Positions 10,901 through 26,045 are shown, numbered from the stretch's first letter. The stretch: 64,000 bases of DNA from Auanema rhodensis (GCA_964057225.1 OZ059896.1:23122501-23186500), one strand, 5' to 3'. Notes: generated by a model not told the origin, from the sequence alone. Numbers and translations: made by a program.

Positions 10901-13021
10901 GATATTGGTTCATGGTAACCATGACTTTGAAATTTACGTGAACTTTGATTTATGCTAATTAAATGTACACGTGATGTGCACTTGGTATGTAACTCGCTTC
11001 ACGTGAAAGATAAAGAGATGCGGTTTTCAAAATAAGATTCCCCATGTCCATATTAGTCTAAAAACAAATTTTTATTGATATTGGTGCATGGTAACCATGA
11101 CTTTGAAATTTACGTGAACTTTAATTTATGCTAATTAAATGTACACGTGATGTGCACTTGGTATGTAACTCGCTTCACGTGAAAGATAAAGAGATGCGGT
11201 TTTCAAAATTAGATTTCCCATGTCCATATTAGTCTAAAAACAAATTTTTATTGATATTGGTGCAAGGTAACCATGACTTTGAAATTTACGTGAACTTTAA
11301 TTCATGCTAATTAAATGTACACGTGATGTGCACTTGGTATGTAACTCGCTTCACGTGAAAGATAAAGAGATGCGGTTTTCAAAATTAGATTCCCCATGTC
11401 CATATTAGTCTAAAAACAAATTTTTATTGATATTGGTTCATGGTAACCATGACTTTGAAATTTACGTGAACTTTAATTTATGCTAATTAATTGTACACGT
11501 GATGTGCACTTGGTATGTAACTCGCTTCACGTGAAAGATAAAGAGATGCGGTTTTCAAAATTAGATTCCCCATGTACATATTAGTCTAAAAACAAATTTT
11601 TATTGATATTGGTTCATGGTAACCATGACTTTGAAATTTACGTGAACTTTAATTTATGCTAATTAAATGTACACGTGATGTGCACTTGGTATGTAACTCG
11701 CTTCACGTGAAAGATAAAGAGATGCGGTTTTCAACATTAGATTCCCCATGTCCATATTAGTCTAAAAACAAATTTTTATTGATATTGGTGCATGGTAACC
11801 ATGACTTTGAAATTTACGTGAACTTTAATTTATGCTAATTAAATGTGCACGTGATGTGCACTTGGTATGTAACTCGCTTCACGTGAAAGATAAAGAGATG
11901 CGGTTTTCAAAATTAGATTCCCCATGTCCATATTAGTCTAAAAACAAATTTTTATTGATATTGGTGCATGGTAACCATGACTTTGAAATTTACGTGAACT
12001 TTAATTTATGCTAATTAAATGTACACGTGATGTGCACTTGGTATGTAACTCGCTTCACGTGAAAGATAAAGAGATGCGGTTTTCAAAATTAGATTCCCCA
12101 TGTCCATACTAGTCTAAAAACAAATTTTTATTGATATTGGTGCATGGTAACCATGACTTTGAAATTTACGTGAACTTTAATTTATGCTAATTAAATGTAC
12201 ACGTGATGTGCACTTGATATGTAACTCGCTTCACGTGAAAGATAAAGAGATGCGGTTTTCAAAATCAGATTCCCCATGTCCATATTAGTCTAAAAACAAA
12301 TTTTTATTGATATTGGTGCATGGTAACCATGACTTTGAAATTTACGTGAACTTTAATTTATGCTAATTAAATGTACACGTGATGTGCACTTGGTATGTAA
12401 CTCGCTTCACGTGAAAGATAAAGAGATGCGGTTTTCAAAATTAGATTCCCCATGTCCATATTAGTCTAAAAACAAATTTTTATTGATATTGGTTCATGGT
12501 AACCATGACTTTGAAATTTACGTGAACTTTAATTTATGCTAATTAAATGTATACGTGATGTGCACTTGGTATGTAACTCGCTTCACGTGAAAGATAAAGA
12601 GATGCGGTTTTCAAAATTAGATTCCCCATGTCCATATTAGTCTAAAAACAAATTTTTATTGATATTGGTGCATGGTAACCATGACTTTGAAATTTACGTG
12701 AACTTTAATTTATGCTAATTAAATGTACACGTGATGTGCACTTGGTATGTAACTCGCTTCACGTGAGAGATAAAGAGATGCGGTTTTCAAAATCAGATTC
12801 CCCATGTCCATATTAGTCTAAAAACAAATTTTTATTGATATTGGTTCATGGTAACCATGACTTTGAAATTTACGTGAACTTTAATTTATGCTAATTAATT
12901 GTACACGTGATGTGCACTTGGTATGTAACTCGCTTCACGTGAAAGATAAAGAGATGCGGTTTTCAAAATTAGATTCCCCATGTCCATATTAGTCTACAAA
13001 CAAATTTTTATTGATATTGGT
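7918..13021. repeat. Heterogeneous core-edge segment, 29 monomers
   Basis: This segment has many private substitutions and no dominant HOR. The run 9326-10381 copies 5455-6510 (C152; A76/A106; T107; T126; T107; T126). Units with G98 and C125 appear at 9150, 10558 and 12670. The 8094 unit has T93, A96 and T117, a combination otherwise seen only at 54558 and 61775. Single-copy changes include A4 (11262), C119-region AACATT (11614), G58 (11790) and C144 (11966). Confidence 0.8.
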
Positions 13022-16000
13022 TCATGGTAACCATGACTTTGAAATTTACGTGAACTTTGATTTATGCTAATTAAATGTACACGTGATGTGCATTTGGTAT
13101 GTAACTCGCTTCACGTGAAAGATAAAGAGATGCGGTTTTCAAAATAAGATTCCCCATGTCCATATTAGTCTAAAAACAAATTTTTATTGATATTGGTGCA
13201 TGGTAACCATGACTTTGAAATTTACGTGAACTTTAATTTATGCTAATTAAATGTACACGTGATGTGCACTTGGTATGTAACTCGCTTCACGTGAAAGATA
13301 AAGAGATGCGGTTTTCAAAAGTAGATTCCCCATGTCCATATTAGTCTAAAAACAAATTTTTATTGATATTGGTTCATGGTAACCATGACTTTGAAATTTA
13401 CGTGAACTTTAATTTATGCTAATTAAATGTATACGTGATGTGCACTTGGTATGTAACTCGCTTCACGTGAAAGATAAAGAGATGCGGTTTTCAAAATTAG
13501 ATTCCCCATGTCCATATTAGTCTAAAAACAAATTTTTATTGATATTGGTTCATGGTAACCATGACTTTGAAATTTACGTGAACTTTAATTTATGCTAATT
13601 AAATGTATACGTGATGTGCACTTGGTATGTAACTCGCTTCACGTGAAAGATAAAGAGATGCGGTTTTCAAAATTAGATTCCCCATGTCCATATTAGTCTA
13701 AAAACAAATTTTTATTGATATTGGTGCATGGTAACCATGACTTTGAAATTTACGTGAACTTTAATTTATGCTAATTAAATGTACACGTGATGTGCACTTG
13801 GTATGTAACTCGCTTCACGTGTAAGATAAAGAGATGCGGTTTTCAAAATTAGATTCCCCATGTCCATATTAGTCTAAAAACAAATTTTTATTGATATTGG
13901 TGCATGGTAACCATGACTTTGAAATTTACGTGAACTTTAATTTATGCTAATTAAATGTACACGTGATGTGCACTTGGTATGTAACTCGCTTCACGTGAAA
14001 GATAAAGAGATGCGGTTTTCAAAATTAGATTCCCCATGTCCATTTTAGTCTAAAAACAAATTTTTATTGATATTGGTGCATGGTAACCATGACTTTGAAA
14101 TTTACGTGAACTTTAATTTATGCTTATTAAATGTACACGTGATGTGCACTTGGTATGTAACTCGCTTCACGTGAAAGATAAAGAGATGCGGTTTTCAAAA
14201 TTAGATTCCCCATGTCCATATTAGTCTAAAAACAAATTTTAATTGATATTGGTGCATGGTAACCATGACTTTGAAATTTACGTGAACTTTAATTTATGCT
14301 AATTAAATGTACACGTGATGTGCACTTGGTATGTAACTCGCTTCACGTGAAAGATAAAGAGATGCGGTTTTCAAAATTAGATTCATCATGTCCATATTAG
14401 TCTAAAAACAAATTTTTATTGATATTGGTGCATGGTAACCATGACTTTGAAATTTACGTGAACTTTAATTTATGCTTATTAAATGTACACGTGATGTGCA
14501 ATTGGTATGTAACTCGCTTCACGTGAAAGATAAAGAGATGCGGTTTTCAAAATTAGATTCCCCATGTCCATATTAGTCTAAAAACAAATTTTTATTGATA
14601 TTGGTTCATGGTAACCATGACTTTGAAATTTACGTGAACTTTGATTTATGCTAATTAAATGTACACGTGATGTGCATTTGGTATGTAACTCGCTTCACGT
14701 GAAAGATAAAGAGATGCGGTTTTCAAAATAAGATTCCCCATGTCCATATTAGTCTAAAAACAAATTTTTATTGATATTGGTGCATGGTAACCATGACTTT
14801 GAAATTTACGTGAACTTTAATTTATGCTAATTAAATGTACACGTGATGTGCACTTGGTATGTAACTCGCTTCACGTGAAAGATAAAGAGATGCGGTTTTC
14901 AAAAGTAGATTCCCCATGTCCATATTAGTCTAAAAACAAATTTTTATTGATATTGGTTCATGGTAACCATGACTTTGAAATTTACGTGAACTTTAATTTA
15001 TGCTAATTAAATGTATACGTGATGTGCACTTGGTATGTAACTCGCTTCACGTGAAAGATAAAGAGATGCGGTTTTCAAAATTAGATTCCCCATGTCCATA
15101 TTAGTCTAAAAACAAATTTTTATTGATATTGGTTCATGGTAACCATGACTTTGAAATTTACGTGAACTTTAATTTATGCTAATTAAATGTATACGTGATG
15201 TGCACTTGGTATGTAACTCGCTTCACGTGAAAGATAAAGAGATGCGGTTTTCAAAATTAGATTCCCCATGTCCATATTAGTCTAAAAACAAATTTTTATT
15301 GATATTGGTGCATGGTAACCATGACTTTGAAATTTACGTGAACTTTAATTTATGCTAATTAAATGTACACGTGATGTGCACTTGGTATGTAACTCGCTTC
15401 ACGTGTAAGATAAAGAGATGCGGTTTTCAAAATTAGATTCCCCATGTCCATATTAGTCTAAAAACAAATTTTTATTGATATTGGTGCATGGTAACCATGA
15501 CTTTGAAATTTACGTGAACTTTAATTTATGCTAATTAAATGTACACGTGATGTGCACTTGGTATGTAACTCGCTTCACGTGAAAGATAAAGAGATGCGGT
15601 TTTCAAAATTAGATTCCCCATGTCCATTTTAGTCTAAAAACAAATTTTTATTGATATTGGTGCATGGTAACCATGACTTTGAAATTTACGTGAACTTTAA
15701 TTTATGCTTATTAAATGTACACGTGATGTGCACTTGGTATGTAACTCGCTTCACGTGAAAGATAAAGAGATGCGGTTTTCAAAATTAGATTTCCCATGTC
15801 CATATTAGTCTAAAAACAAATTTTAATTGATATTGGTGCATGGTAACCATGACTTTGAAATTTACGTGAACTTTAATTTATGCTAATTAAATGTACACGT
15901 GATGTGCACTTGGTATGTAACTCGCTTCACGTGAAAGATAAAGAGATGCGGTTTTCAAAATTAGATTCATCATGTCCATATTAGTCTAAAAACAAATTTT

Positions 16001-16189
16001 TATTGATATTGGTGCATGGTAACCATGACTTTGAAATTTACGTGAACTTTAATTTATGCTTATTAAATGTACACGTGATGTGCAATTGGTATGTAACTCG
16101 CTTCACGTGAAAGATAAAGAGATGCGGTTTTCAAAATTAGATTCCCCATGTCCATATTAGTCTAAAAACAAATTTTTATTGATATTGGT
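13022..16189. repeat. 9-monomer HOR (1584 bp), two tandem copies
   Basis: The copies are 13022-14605 and 14606-16189. Their order of types is G38 with T72 and A125; G124; T59; T59; T97; T143; T48 with A164; A132/T133; T48 with A72. I found a single difference between copies (T131 in the seventh unit of copy 2). The last four types also occur, without T97, in the block that starts at 19006, so this HOR or a relative seeded the larger core blocks. Confidence 0.9.
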
Positions 16190-18125
16190 TCATGGTAACC
16201 ATGACTTTGAAATTTACGTGAACTTTAATTTATGCTAATTAAATGTATACGTGATGTGCACTTGGTATGTAACTCGCTTCACGTGAAAGATAAAGAGATG
16301 CGGTTTTCAAAATTAAATTCCCCATGTCCATATTAGTCTAAAAACAAATTTTTATTGATATTGGTGCATGGTAACCATGACTTTGAAATTTACGTGAACT
16401 TTAATTTATGCTAATTAAATGTACACGTGATGTGCACTTGGTATGTAACTCGCTTCACGTGAAAGATAAAGAGATGCGGTTTTCAAAATTAGATTCCCCA
16501 TGTCCATATTAGTCTAAAAACAAATTTTTATTGATATTGGTGCATGGTAACCATGACTTTGAAATTTACGTGAACTTTAATTTATGCTTATTAAATGTAC
16601 ACGTGATGTGCACTTGGTATGTAACTCGCTTCACGTGAAAGATAAAGAGATGCGGTTTTCAAAATTAGATTCCCCATGTCCATATTAGTCTAAAAACAAA
16701 TTTTAATTGATATTGGTGCATGGTAACCATGACTTTGAAATTTACGTGAACTTTAATTTATGCTAATTAAATGTACACGTGATGTGCACTTGGTATGTAA
16801 CTCGCTTCACGTGAAAGATAAAGAGATGCGGTTTTCAAAATTAGATTCATCATGTCCATATTAGTCTAAAAACAAATTTTTATTGATATTGGTGCATGGT
16901 AACCATGACTTTGAAATTTACGTGAACTTTAATTTATGCTTATTAAATGTACACGTGATGTGCAATTGGTATGTAACTCGCTTCACGTGAAAGATAAAGA
17001 GATGCGGTTTTCAAAATTAGATTCCCCATGTCCATATTAGTCTAAAAACAAATTTTTATTGATATTGGTTCATGGTAACCATGACTTTGAAATTTACGTG
17101 AACTTTAATTTATGCTAATTAAATGTATACGTGATGTGCACTTGGTATGTAACTCGCTTCACGTGAAAGATAAAGAGATGCGGTTTTCAAAATTAAATTC
17201 CCCATGTCCATATTAGTCTAAAAACAAATTTTTATTGATATTGGTGCATGGTAACCATGACTTTGAAATTTACGTGAACTTTAATTTATGCTAATTAAAT
17301 GTACACGTGATGTGCACTTGGTATGTAACTCGCTTCACGTGAAAGATAAAGAGATGCGGTTTTCAAAATTAGATTCCCCATGTCCATATTAGTCTAAAAA
17401 CAAATTTTTATTGATATTGGTGCATGGTAACCATGACTTTGAAATTTACGTGAACTTTAATTTATGCTAATTAAATGTACACGTGATGTGCACTTGGTAT
17501 GTAACTCGCTTCACGTGAAAGATAAAGAGATGCGGTTTTCAAAATTAGATTCCCCATGTCCATTTTAGTCTAAAAACAAATTTTTATTGATATTGGTGCA
17601 TGGTAACCATGACTTTGAAATTTACGTGAACTTTAATTTATGCTAATTAAATGTATACGTGATGTGCACTTGGTATGTAACTCGCTTCACGTGAAAGATA
17701 AAGAGATGCGGTTTTCAAAATTAGATTCCCCATGTCCATATTAGTCTAAAAACAAATTTTTATTGATATTGGTGCATGGTAACCATGACTTTGAAATTTA
17801 CGTGAACTTTAATTTATGCTAATTAAATGTACACGTGATGTGCACTTGGTATGTAACTCGCTTCACGTGAGAGATAAAGAGATGCGCTTTTCAAAATCAG
17901 ATTCCCCATGTCCATATTAGTCTAAAAACAAATTTTTATTGATATTGGTTCATGGTAACCATGACTTTGAAATTTACGTGAACTTTAATTTATGCTAATT
18001 AATTGTACACGTGATGTGCACTTGGTATGTAACTCGCTTCACGTGAAAGATAAAGAGATGCGGTTTTCAAAATTAGATTCCCCATGTCCATATTAGTCTA
18101 CAAACAAATTTTTATTGATATTGGT
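16190..18125. repeat. 5-monomer overlap duplication and junction to the 23-mer
   Basis: The types T59/A127, plain G1, T48/A164, A132/T133 and T48/A72 fill 16190-17069. T59/A127 and plain G1 then recur at 17070-17421, an offset of 880 bp. The T48/A164 to T48/A72 trio also repeats from 15662 at the same offset. A G98/C125 unit at 17774 carries C114, and the T54/C152 unit at 17950 leads into the next block. Confidence 0.8.
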
Positions 18126-21100
18126 TCATGGTAACCATGACTTTGAAATTTACGTGAACTTTGATTTATGCTAATTAAATGTACACGTGATGTGCACTTG
18201 GTATGTAACTCGCTTCACGTGAAAGATAAAGAGATGCGGTTTTCAAAATAAGATTCCCCATGTCCATATTAGTCTAAAAACAAATTTTTATTGATATTGG
18301 TGCATGGTAACCATGACTTTGAAATTTACGTGAACTTTAATTTATGCTAATTAAATGTACACGTGATGTGCACTTGGTATGTAACTCGCTTCACGTGAAA
18401 GATAAAGAGATGCGGTTTTCAAAATTAGATTCCCCATGTCCATATTAGTCTAAAAACAAATTTTTATTGATATTGGTTCATGGTAACCATGACTTTGAAA
18501 TTTACGTGAACTTTAATTTATGCTAATTAAATGTATACGTGATGTGCACTTGGTATGTAACTCGCTTCACGTGAAAGATAAAGAGATGCGGTTTTCAAAA
18601 TTAGATTCCCCATGTCCATATTAGTCTAAAAACAAATTTTTATTGATATTGGTGCATGGTAACCATGACTTTGAAATTTACGTGAACTTTAATTTATGCT
18701 AATTAAATGTACACGTGATGTGCACTTGGTATGTAACTCGCTTCACGTGAAAGATAAAGAGATGCGGTTTTCAAAATTAGATTCCCCATGTCCATATTAG
18801 TCTAAAAACAAATTTTTATTGATATTGGTTCATGGTAACCATGACTTTGAAATTTACGTGAACTTTAATTTATGCTAATTAAATGTATACGTGATGTGCA
18901 CTTGGTATGTAACTCGCTTCACGTGAAAGATAAAGAGATGCGGTTTTCAAAATTAGATTCCCCATGTCCATATTAGTCTAAAAACAAATTTTTATTGATA
19001 TTGGTGCATGGTAACCATGACTTTGAAATTTACGTGAACTTTAATTTATGCTAATTAAATGTACACGTGATGTGCACTTGGTATGTAACTCGCTTCACGT
19101 GAAAGATAAAGAGATGCGGTTTTAAAAATTAGATTCCCCATGTCCATATTAGTCTAAAAACAAATTTTTATTGATATTGGTGCATGGTAACCATGACTTT
19201 GAAATTTACGTGAACTTTAATTTATGCTAATTAAATGTACACGTGATGTGCACTTGGTATGTAACTCGCTTCACGTGAAAGATAAAGAGATGCGGTTTTC
19301 AAAATTAGATTCCCCATGTCCATTTTAGTCTAAAAACAAATTTTTATTGATATTGGTGCATGGTAACCATGACTTTGAAATTTACGTGAACTTTAATTTA
19401 TGCTTATTAAATGTACACGTGATGTGCACTTGGTATGTAACTCGCTTCACGTGAAAGATAAAGAGATGCGGTTTTCAAAATTAGATTCCCCATGTCCATA
19501 TTAGTCTAAAAACAAATTTTAATTGATATTGGTGCATGGTAACCATGACTTTGAAATTTACGTGAACTTTAATTTATGCTAATTAAATGTACACGTGATG
19601 TGCACTTGGTATGTAACTCGCTTCACGTGAAAGATAAAGAGATGCGGTTTTCAAAATTAGATTCATCATGTCCATATTAGTCTAAAAACAAATTTTTATT
19701 GATATTGGTGCATGGTAACCATGACTTTGAAATTTACGTGAACTTTAATTTATGCTTATTAAATGTACACGTGATGTGCACTTGGTATGTAACTCGCTTC
19801 ACGTGAAAGATAAAGAGATGCGGTTTTCAAAATTAGATTCCCCATGTCCATATTAGTCTAAAAACAAATTTTTATTGATATTGGTTCATGGTAACCATGA
19901 CTTTGAAATTTACGTGAACTTTAATTTATGCTAATTAAATGTATACGTGATGTGCACTTGGTATGTAACTCGCTTCACGTGAAAGATAAAGAGATGCGGT
20001 TTTCAAAATTAGATTCCCCATGTCCATATTAGTCTAAAAACAAATTTTTATTGATATTGGTGCATGGTAACCATGACTTTGAAATTTACGTGAACTTTAA
20101 TTTATGCTAATTAAATGTACACGTGATGTGCACTTGGTATGTAACTCGCTTCACGTGAAAGATAAAGAGATGCGGTTTTCAAAATTAGATTCCCCATTTC
20201 CATATTAGTCTAAAAACAAATTTTTATTGATATTGGTGCATGGTAACCATGACTTTGAAATTTACGTGAACTTTAATTTATGCTTATTAAATGTACACGT
20301 GATGTGCACTTGGTATGTAACTCGCTTCACGTGAAAGATAAAGAGATGCGGTTTTCAAAATTAGATTCCCCATGTCCATATTAGTCTAAAAACAAATTTT
20401 TATTGATATTGGTGCATGGTAACCATGACTTTGAAATTTACGTGAACTTTAATTTATGCTAATTAAATGTACACGTGATGTGCACTTGGTATGTAACTCG
20501 CTTCACGTGAGAGATAAAGAGATGCGGTTTTCAAAATCAGATTACCCATGTCCATATTAGTCTAAAAACAAATTTTTATTGATATTGGTTCATGGTAACC
20601 ATGACTTTGAAATTTACGTGAACTTTAATTTATGCTAATTAATTGTACACGTGATGTGCACTTGGTATGTAACTCGCTTCACGTGAAAGATAAAGAGATG
20701 CGGTTTTCAAAACTAGATTCCCCATGTCCATATTAGTCTACAAACAAATTTTTATTGATATTGGTTCATGGTAACCATGACTTTGAAATTTACGTGAACT
20801 TTGATTTATGCTAATTAAATGTACACGTGATGTGCACTTGGTATGTAACTCGCTTCACGTGAAAGATAAAGAGATGCGGTTTTCAAAATAAGATTCCCCA
20901 TGTCCATATTAGTCTAAAAACAAATTTTTATTGATATTGGTGCATGGTAACCATGACTTTGAAATTTACGTGAACTTTAATTTATGCTAATTAAATGTAC
21001 ACGTGATGTGCACTTGGTATGTAACTCGCTTCACGTGAAAGATAAAGAGATGCGGTTTTCAAAATTAGATTCCCCATGTCCATATTAGTCTAAAAACAAA

Positions 21101-24100
21101 TTTTCATTGATATTGGTTCATGGTAACCATGACTTTGAAATTTACGTGAACTTTAATTTATGCTAATTAAATGTATACGTGATGTGCACTTGGTATGTAA
21201 TTCGCTTCACGTGAAAGATAAAGAGATGCGGTTTTCAAAATTAGATTCCCCATGTCCATATTAGTCTAAAAACAAATTTTTATTGATATTGGTGCATGGT
21301 AACCATGACTTTGAAATTTACGTGAACTTTAATTTATGCTAATTAAATGTACACGTGATGTGCACTTGGTATGTAACTCGCTTCACGTGAGAGATAAAGA
21401 GATGCGGTTTTCAAAATCAGATTACCCATGTCCATATTAGTCTAAAAACAAATTTTTATTGATATTGGTTCATGGTAACCATGACTTTGAAATTTACGTG
21501 AACTTTAATTTATGCTAATTAATTGTACACGTGATGTGCACTTGGTATGTAACTCGCTTCACGTGAAAGATAAAGAGATGCGGTTTTCAAAATTAGATTC
21601 CCCATGTCCATATTAGTCTACAAACAAATTTTTATTGATATTGGTTCATGGTAACCATGACTTTGAAATTTACGTGAACTTTGATTTATGCTAATTAAAT
21701 GTACACGTGATGTGCACTTGGTATGTAACTCGCTTCACGTGAAAGATAAAGAGATGCGGTTTTCAAAATAAGATTCCCCATGTCCATATTAGTCTAAAAA
21801 CAAATTTTTATTGATATTGGTGCATGGTAACCATGACTTTGAAATTTACGTGAACTTTAATTTATGCTAATTAAATGTACACGTGATGTGCACTTGGTAT
21901 GTAACTCGCTTCACGTGAAAGATAAAGAGATGCGGTTTTCAAAATTAGATTCCCCATGTCCATATTAGTCTAAAAACAAATTTTTATTGATATTGGTTCA
22001 TGGTAACCATGACTTTGAAATTTACGTGAACTTTAATTTATGCTAATTAAATGTACACGTGATGTGCACTTGGTATGTAACTCGCTTCACGTGAGAGATA
22101 AAGAGATGCGGTTTTCAAAATTAGATTCCCCATGTCCATATTAGTCTACAAACAAATTTTTATTGATATTGGTTCATGGTAACCATGACTTTGAAATTTA
22201 CGTGAACTTTGATTTATGCTAATTAAATGTACACGTGATGTGCACTTGGTATGTAACTCGCTTCACGTGAAAGATAAAGAGATGCGGTTTTCAAAATAAG
22301 ATTCCCCATGTCCATATTAGTCTAAAAACAAATTTTTATTGATATTGGTGCATGGTAACCATGACTTTGAAATTTACGTGAACTTTAATTTATGCTAATT
22401 AAATGTACACGTGATGTGCACTTGGTATGTAACTCGCTTCACGTGAAAGATAAAGAGATGCGGTTTTCAAAATTAGATTCCCCATGTCCATATTAGTCTA
22501 AAAACAAATTTTTATTGATATTGGTTCATGGTAACCATGACTTTGAAATTTACGTGAACTTTAATTTATGCTAATTAAATGTATACGTGATGTGCACTTG
22601 GTATGTAACTCGCTTCACGTGAAAGATAAAGAGATGCGGTTTTCAAAATTAGATTCCCCATGTCCATATTAGTCTAAAAACAAATTTTTATTGATATTGG
22701 TGCATGGTAACCATGACTTTGAAATTTACGTGAACTTTAATTTATGCTAATTAAATGTACACGTGATGTGCACTTGGTATGTAACTCGCTTCACGTGAAA
22801 GATAAAGAGATGCGGTTTTCAAAATTAGATTCCCCATGTCCATATTAGTCTAAAAACAAATTTTTATTGATATTGGTTCATGGTAACCATGACTTTGAAA
22901 TTTACGTGAACTTTAATTTATGCTAATTAAATGTATACGTGATGTGCACTTGGTATGTAACTCGCTTCACGTGAAAGATAAAGAGATGCGGTTTTCAAAA
23001 TTAGATTCCCCATGTCCATATTAGTCTAAAAACAAATTTTTATTGATATTGGTGCATGGTAACCATGACTTTGAAATTTACGTGAACTTTAATTTATGCT
23101 AATTAAATGTACACGTGATGTGCACTTGGTATGTAACTCGCTTCACGTGAAAGATAAAGAGATGCGGTTTTAAAAATTAGATTCCCCATGTCCATATTAG
23201 TCTAAAAACAAATTTTTATTGATATTGGTGCATGGTAACCATGACTTTGAAATTTACGTGAACTTTAATTTATGCTAATTAAATGTACACGTGATGTGCA
23301 CTTGGTATGTAACTCGCTTCACGTGAAAGATAAAGAGATGCGGTTTTCAAAATTAGATTCCCCATGTCCATTTTAGTCTAAAAACAAATTTTTATTGATA
23401 TTGGTGCATGGTAACCATGACTTTGAAATTTACGTGAACTTTAATTTATGCTTATTAAATGTACACGTGATGTGCACTTGGTATGTAACTCGCTTCACGT
23501 GAAAGATAAAGAGATGCGGTTTTCAAAATTAGATTCCCCATGTCCATATTAGTCTAAAAACAAATTTTAATTGATATTGGTGCATGGTAACCATGACTTT
23601 GAAATTTACGTGAACTTTAATTTATGCTAATTAAATGTACACGTGATGTGCACTTGGTATGTAACTCGCTTCACGTGAAAGATAAAGAGATGCGGTTTTC
23701 AAAATTAGATTCATCATGTCCATATTAGTCTAAAAACAAATTTTTATTGATATTGGTGCATGGTAACCATGACTTTGAAATTTACGTGAACTTTAATTTA
23801 TGCTTATTAAATGTACACGTGATGTGCACTTGGTATGTAACTCGCTTCACGTGAAAGATAAAGAGATGCGGTTTTCAAAATTAGATTCCCCATGTCCATA
23901 TTAGTCTAAAAACAAATTTTTATTGATATTGGTTCATGGTAACCATGACTTTGAAATTTACGTGAACTTTAATTTATGCTAATTAAATGTATACGTGATG
24001 TGCACTTGGTATGTAACTCGCTTCACGTGAAAGATAAAGAGATGCGGTTTTCAAAATTAGATTCCCCATGTCCATATTAGTCTAAAAACAAATTTTTATT

Positions 24101-26045
24101 GATATTGGTGCATGGTAACCATGACTTTGAAATTTACGTGAACTTTAATTTATGCTAATTAAATGTACACGTGATGTGCACTTGGTATGTAACTCGCTTC
24201 ACGTGAAAGATAAAGAGATGCGGTTTTCAAAATTAGATTCCCCATTTCCATATTAGTCTAAAAACAAATTTTTATTGATATTGGTGCATGGTAACCATGA
24301 CTTTGAAATTTACGTGAACTTTAATTTATGCTTATTAAATGTACACGTGATGTGCACTTGGTATGTAACTCGCTTCACGTGAAAGATAAAGAGATGCGGT
24401 TTTCAAAATTAGATTCCCCATGTCCATATTAGTCTAAAAACAAATTTTTATTGATATTGGTGCATGGTAACCATGACTTTGAAATTTACGTGAACTTTAA
24501 TTTATGCTAATTAAATGTACACGTGATGTGCACTTGGTATGTAACTCGCTTCACGTGAGAGATAAAGAGATGCGGTTTTCAAAATCAGATTACCCATGTC
24601 CATATTAGTCTAAAAACAAATTTTTATTGATATTGGTTCATGGTAACCATGACTTTGAAATTTACGTGAACTTTAATTTATGCTAATTAATTGTACACGT
24701 GATGTGCACTTGGTATGTAACTCGCTTCACGTGAAAGATAAAGAGATGCGGTTTTCAAAACTAGATTCCCCATGTCCATATTAGTCTACAAACAAATTTT
24801 TATTGATATTGGTTCATGGTAACCATGACTTTGAAATTTACGTGAACTTTGATTTATGCTAATTAAATGTACACGTGATGTGCACTTGGTATGTAACTCG
24901 CTTCACGTGAAAGATAAAGAGATGCGGTTTTCAAAATAAGATTCCCCATGTCCATATTAGTCTAAAAACAAATTTTTATTGATATTGGTGCATGGTAACC
25001 ATGACTTTGAAATTTACGTGAACTTTAATTTATGCTAATTAAATGTACACGTGATGTGCACTTGGTATGTAACTCGCTTCACGTGAAAGATAAAGAGATG
25101 CGGTTTTCAAAATTAGATTCCCCATGTCCATATTAGTCTAAAAACAAATTTTCATTGATATTGGTTCATGGTAACCATGACTTTGAAATTTACGTGAACT
25201 TTAATTTATGCTAATTAAATGTATACGTGATGTGCACTTGGTATGTAATTCGCTTCACGTGAAAGATAAAGAGATGCGGTTTTCAAAATTAGATTCCCCA
25301 TGTCCATATTAGTCTAAAAACAAATTTTTATTGATATTGGTGCATGGTAACCATGACTTTGAAATTTACGTGAACTTTAATTTATGCTAATTAAATGTAC
25401 ACGTGATGTGCACTTGGTATGTAACTCGCTTCACGTGAGAGATAAAGAGATGCGGTTTTCAAAATCAGATTACCCATGTCCATATTAGTCTAAAAACAAA
25501 TTTTTATTGATATTGGTTCATGGTAACCATGACTTTGAAATTTACGTGAACTTTAATTTATGCTAATTAATTGTACACGTGATGTGCACTTGGTATGTAA
25601 CTCGCTTCACGTGAAAGATAAAGAGATGCGGTTTTCAAAATTAGATTCCCCATGTCCATATTAGTCTACAAACAAATTTTTATTGATATTGGTTCATGGT
25701 AACCATGACTTTGAAATTTACGTGAACTTTGATTTATGCTAATTAAATGTACACGTGATGTGCACTTGGTATGTAACTCGCTTCACGTGAAAGATAAAGA
25801 GATGCGGTTTTCAAAATAAGATTCCCCATGTCCATATTAGTCTAAAAACAAATTTTTATTGATATTGGTGCATGGTAACCATGACTTTGAAATTTACGTG
25901 AACTTTAATTTATGCTAATTAAATGTACACGTGATGTGCACTTGGTATGTAACTCGCTTCACGTGAAAGATAAAGAGATGCGGTTTTCAAAATTAGATTC
26001 CCCATGTCCATATTAGTCTAAAAACAAATTTTTATTGATATTGGT
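18126..26045. repeat. 23-monomer HOR (4048 bp), two copies
   Basis: Twenty-two successive monomers at 18126-21997 match those at 22174-26045 in type and order at an offset of 4048 bp. I found no diagnostic difference. The series includes G38/A125, T59 units, A119, T143, T48/A164, A132/T133, T48, T59, T137, T48, G98/C125/A131, T54/C124/C152, G38, C164, T59/T84 and then a second G98, T54, G38 series. The unit at 21998 joining the copies is chimeric. Such identity indicates a recent block duplication. Confidence 0.9.

Noticed and set aside
21118-21293. CENP-B box-like site in T84 monomers (TTCGCTTCACG)
   Set aside because: T84 units create TTCG followed by an A at the right distance, but the CGGG end of the box is absent (TGAA instead). 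Only half the box matches.
18126-26045. Assembly artefact as the explanation of near-identical blocks
   Set aside because: Not excluded, but not favoured: copies differ in overlap structure and joint monomers, and many independent HOR sizes occur. Read-level support would be needed to settle it.
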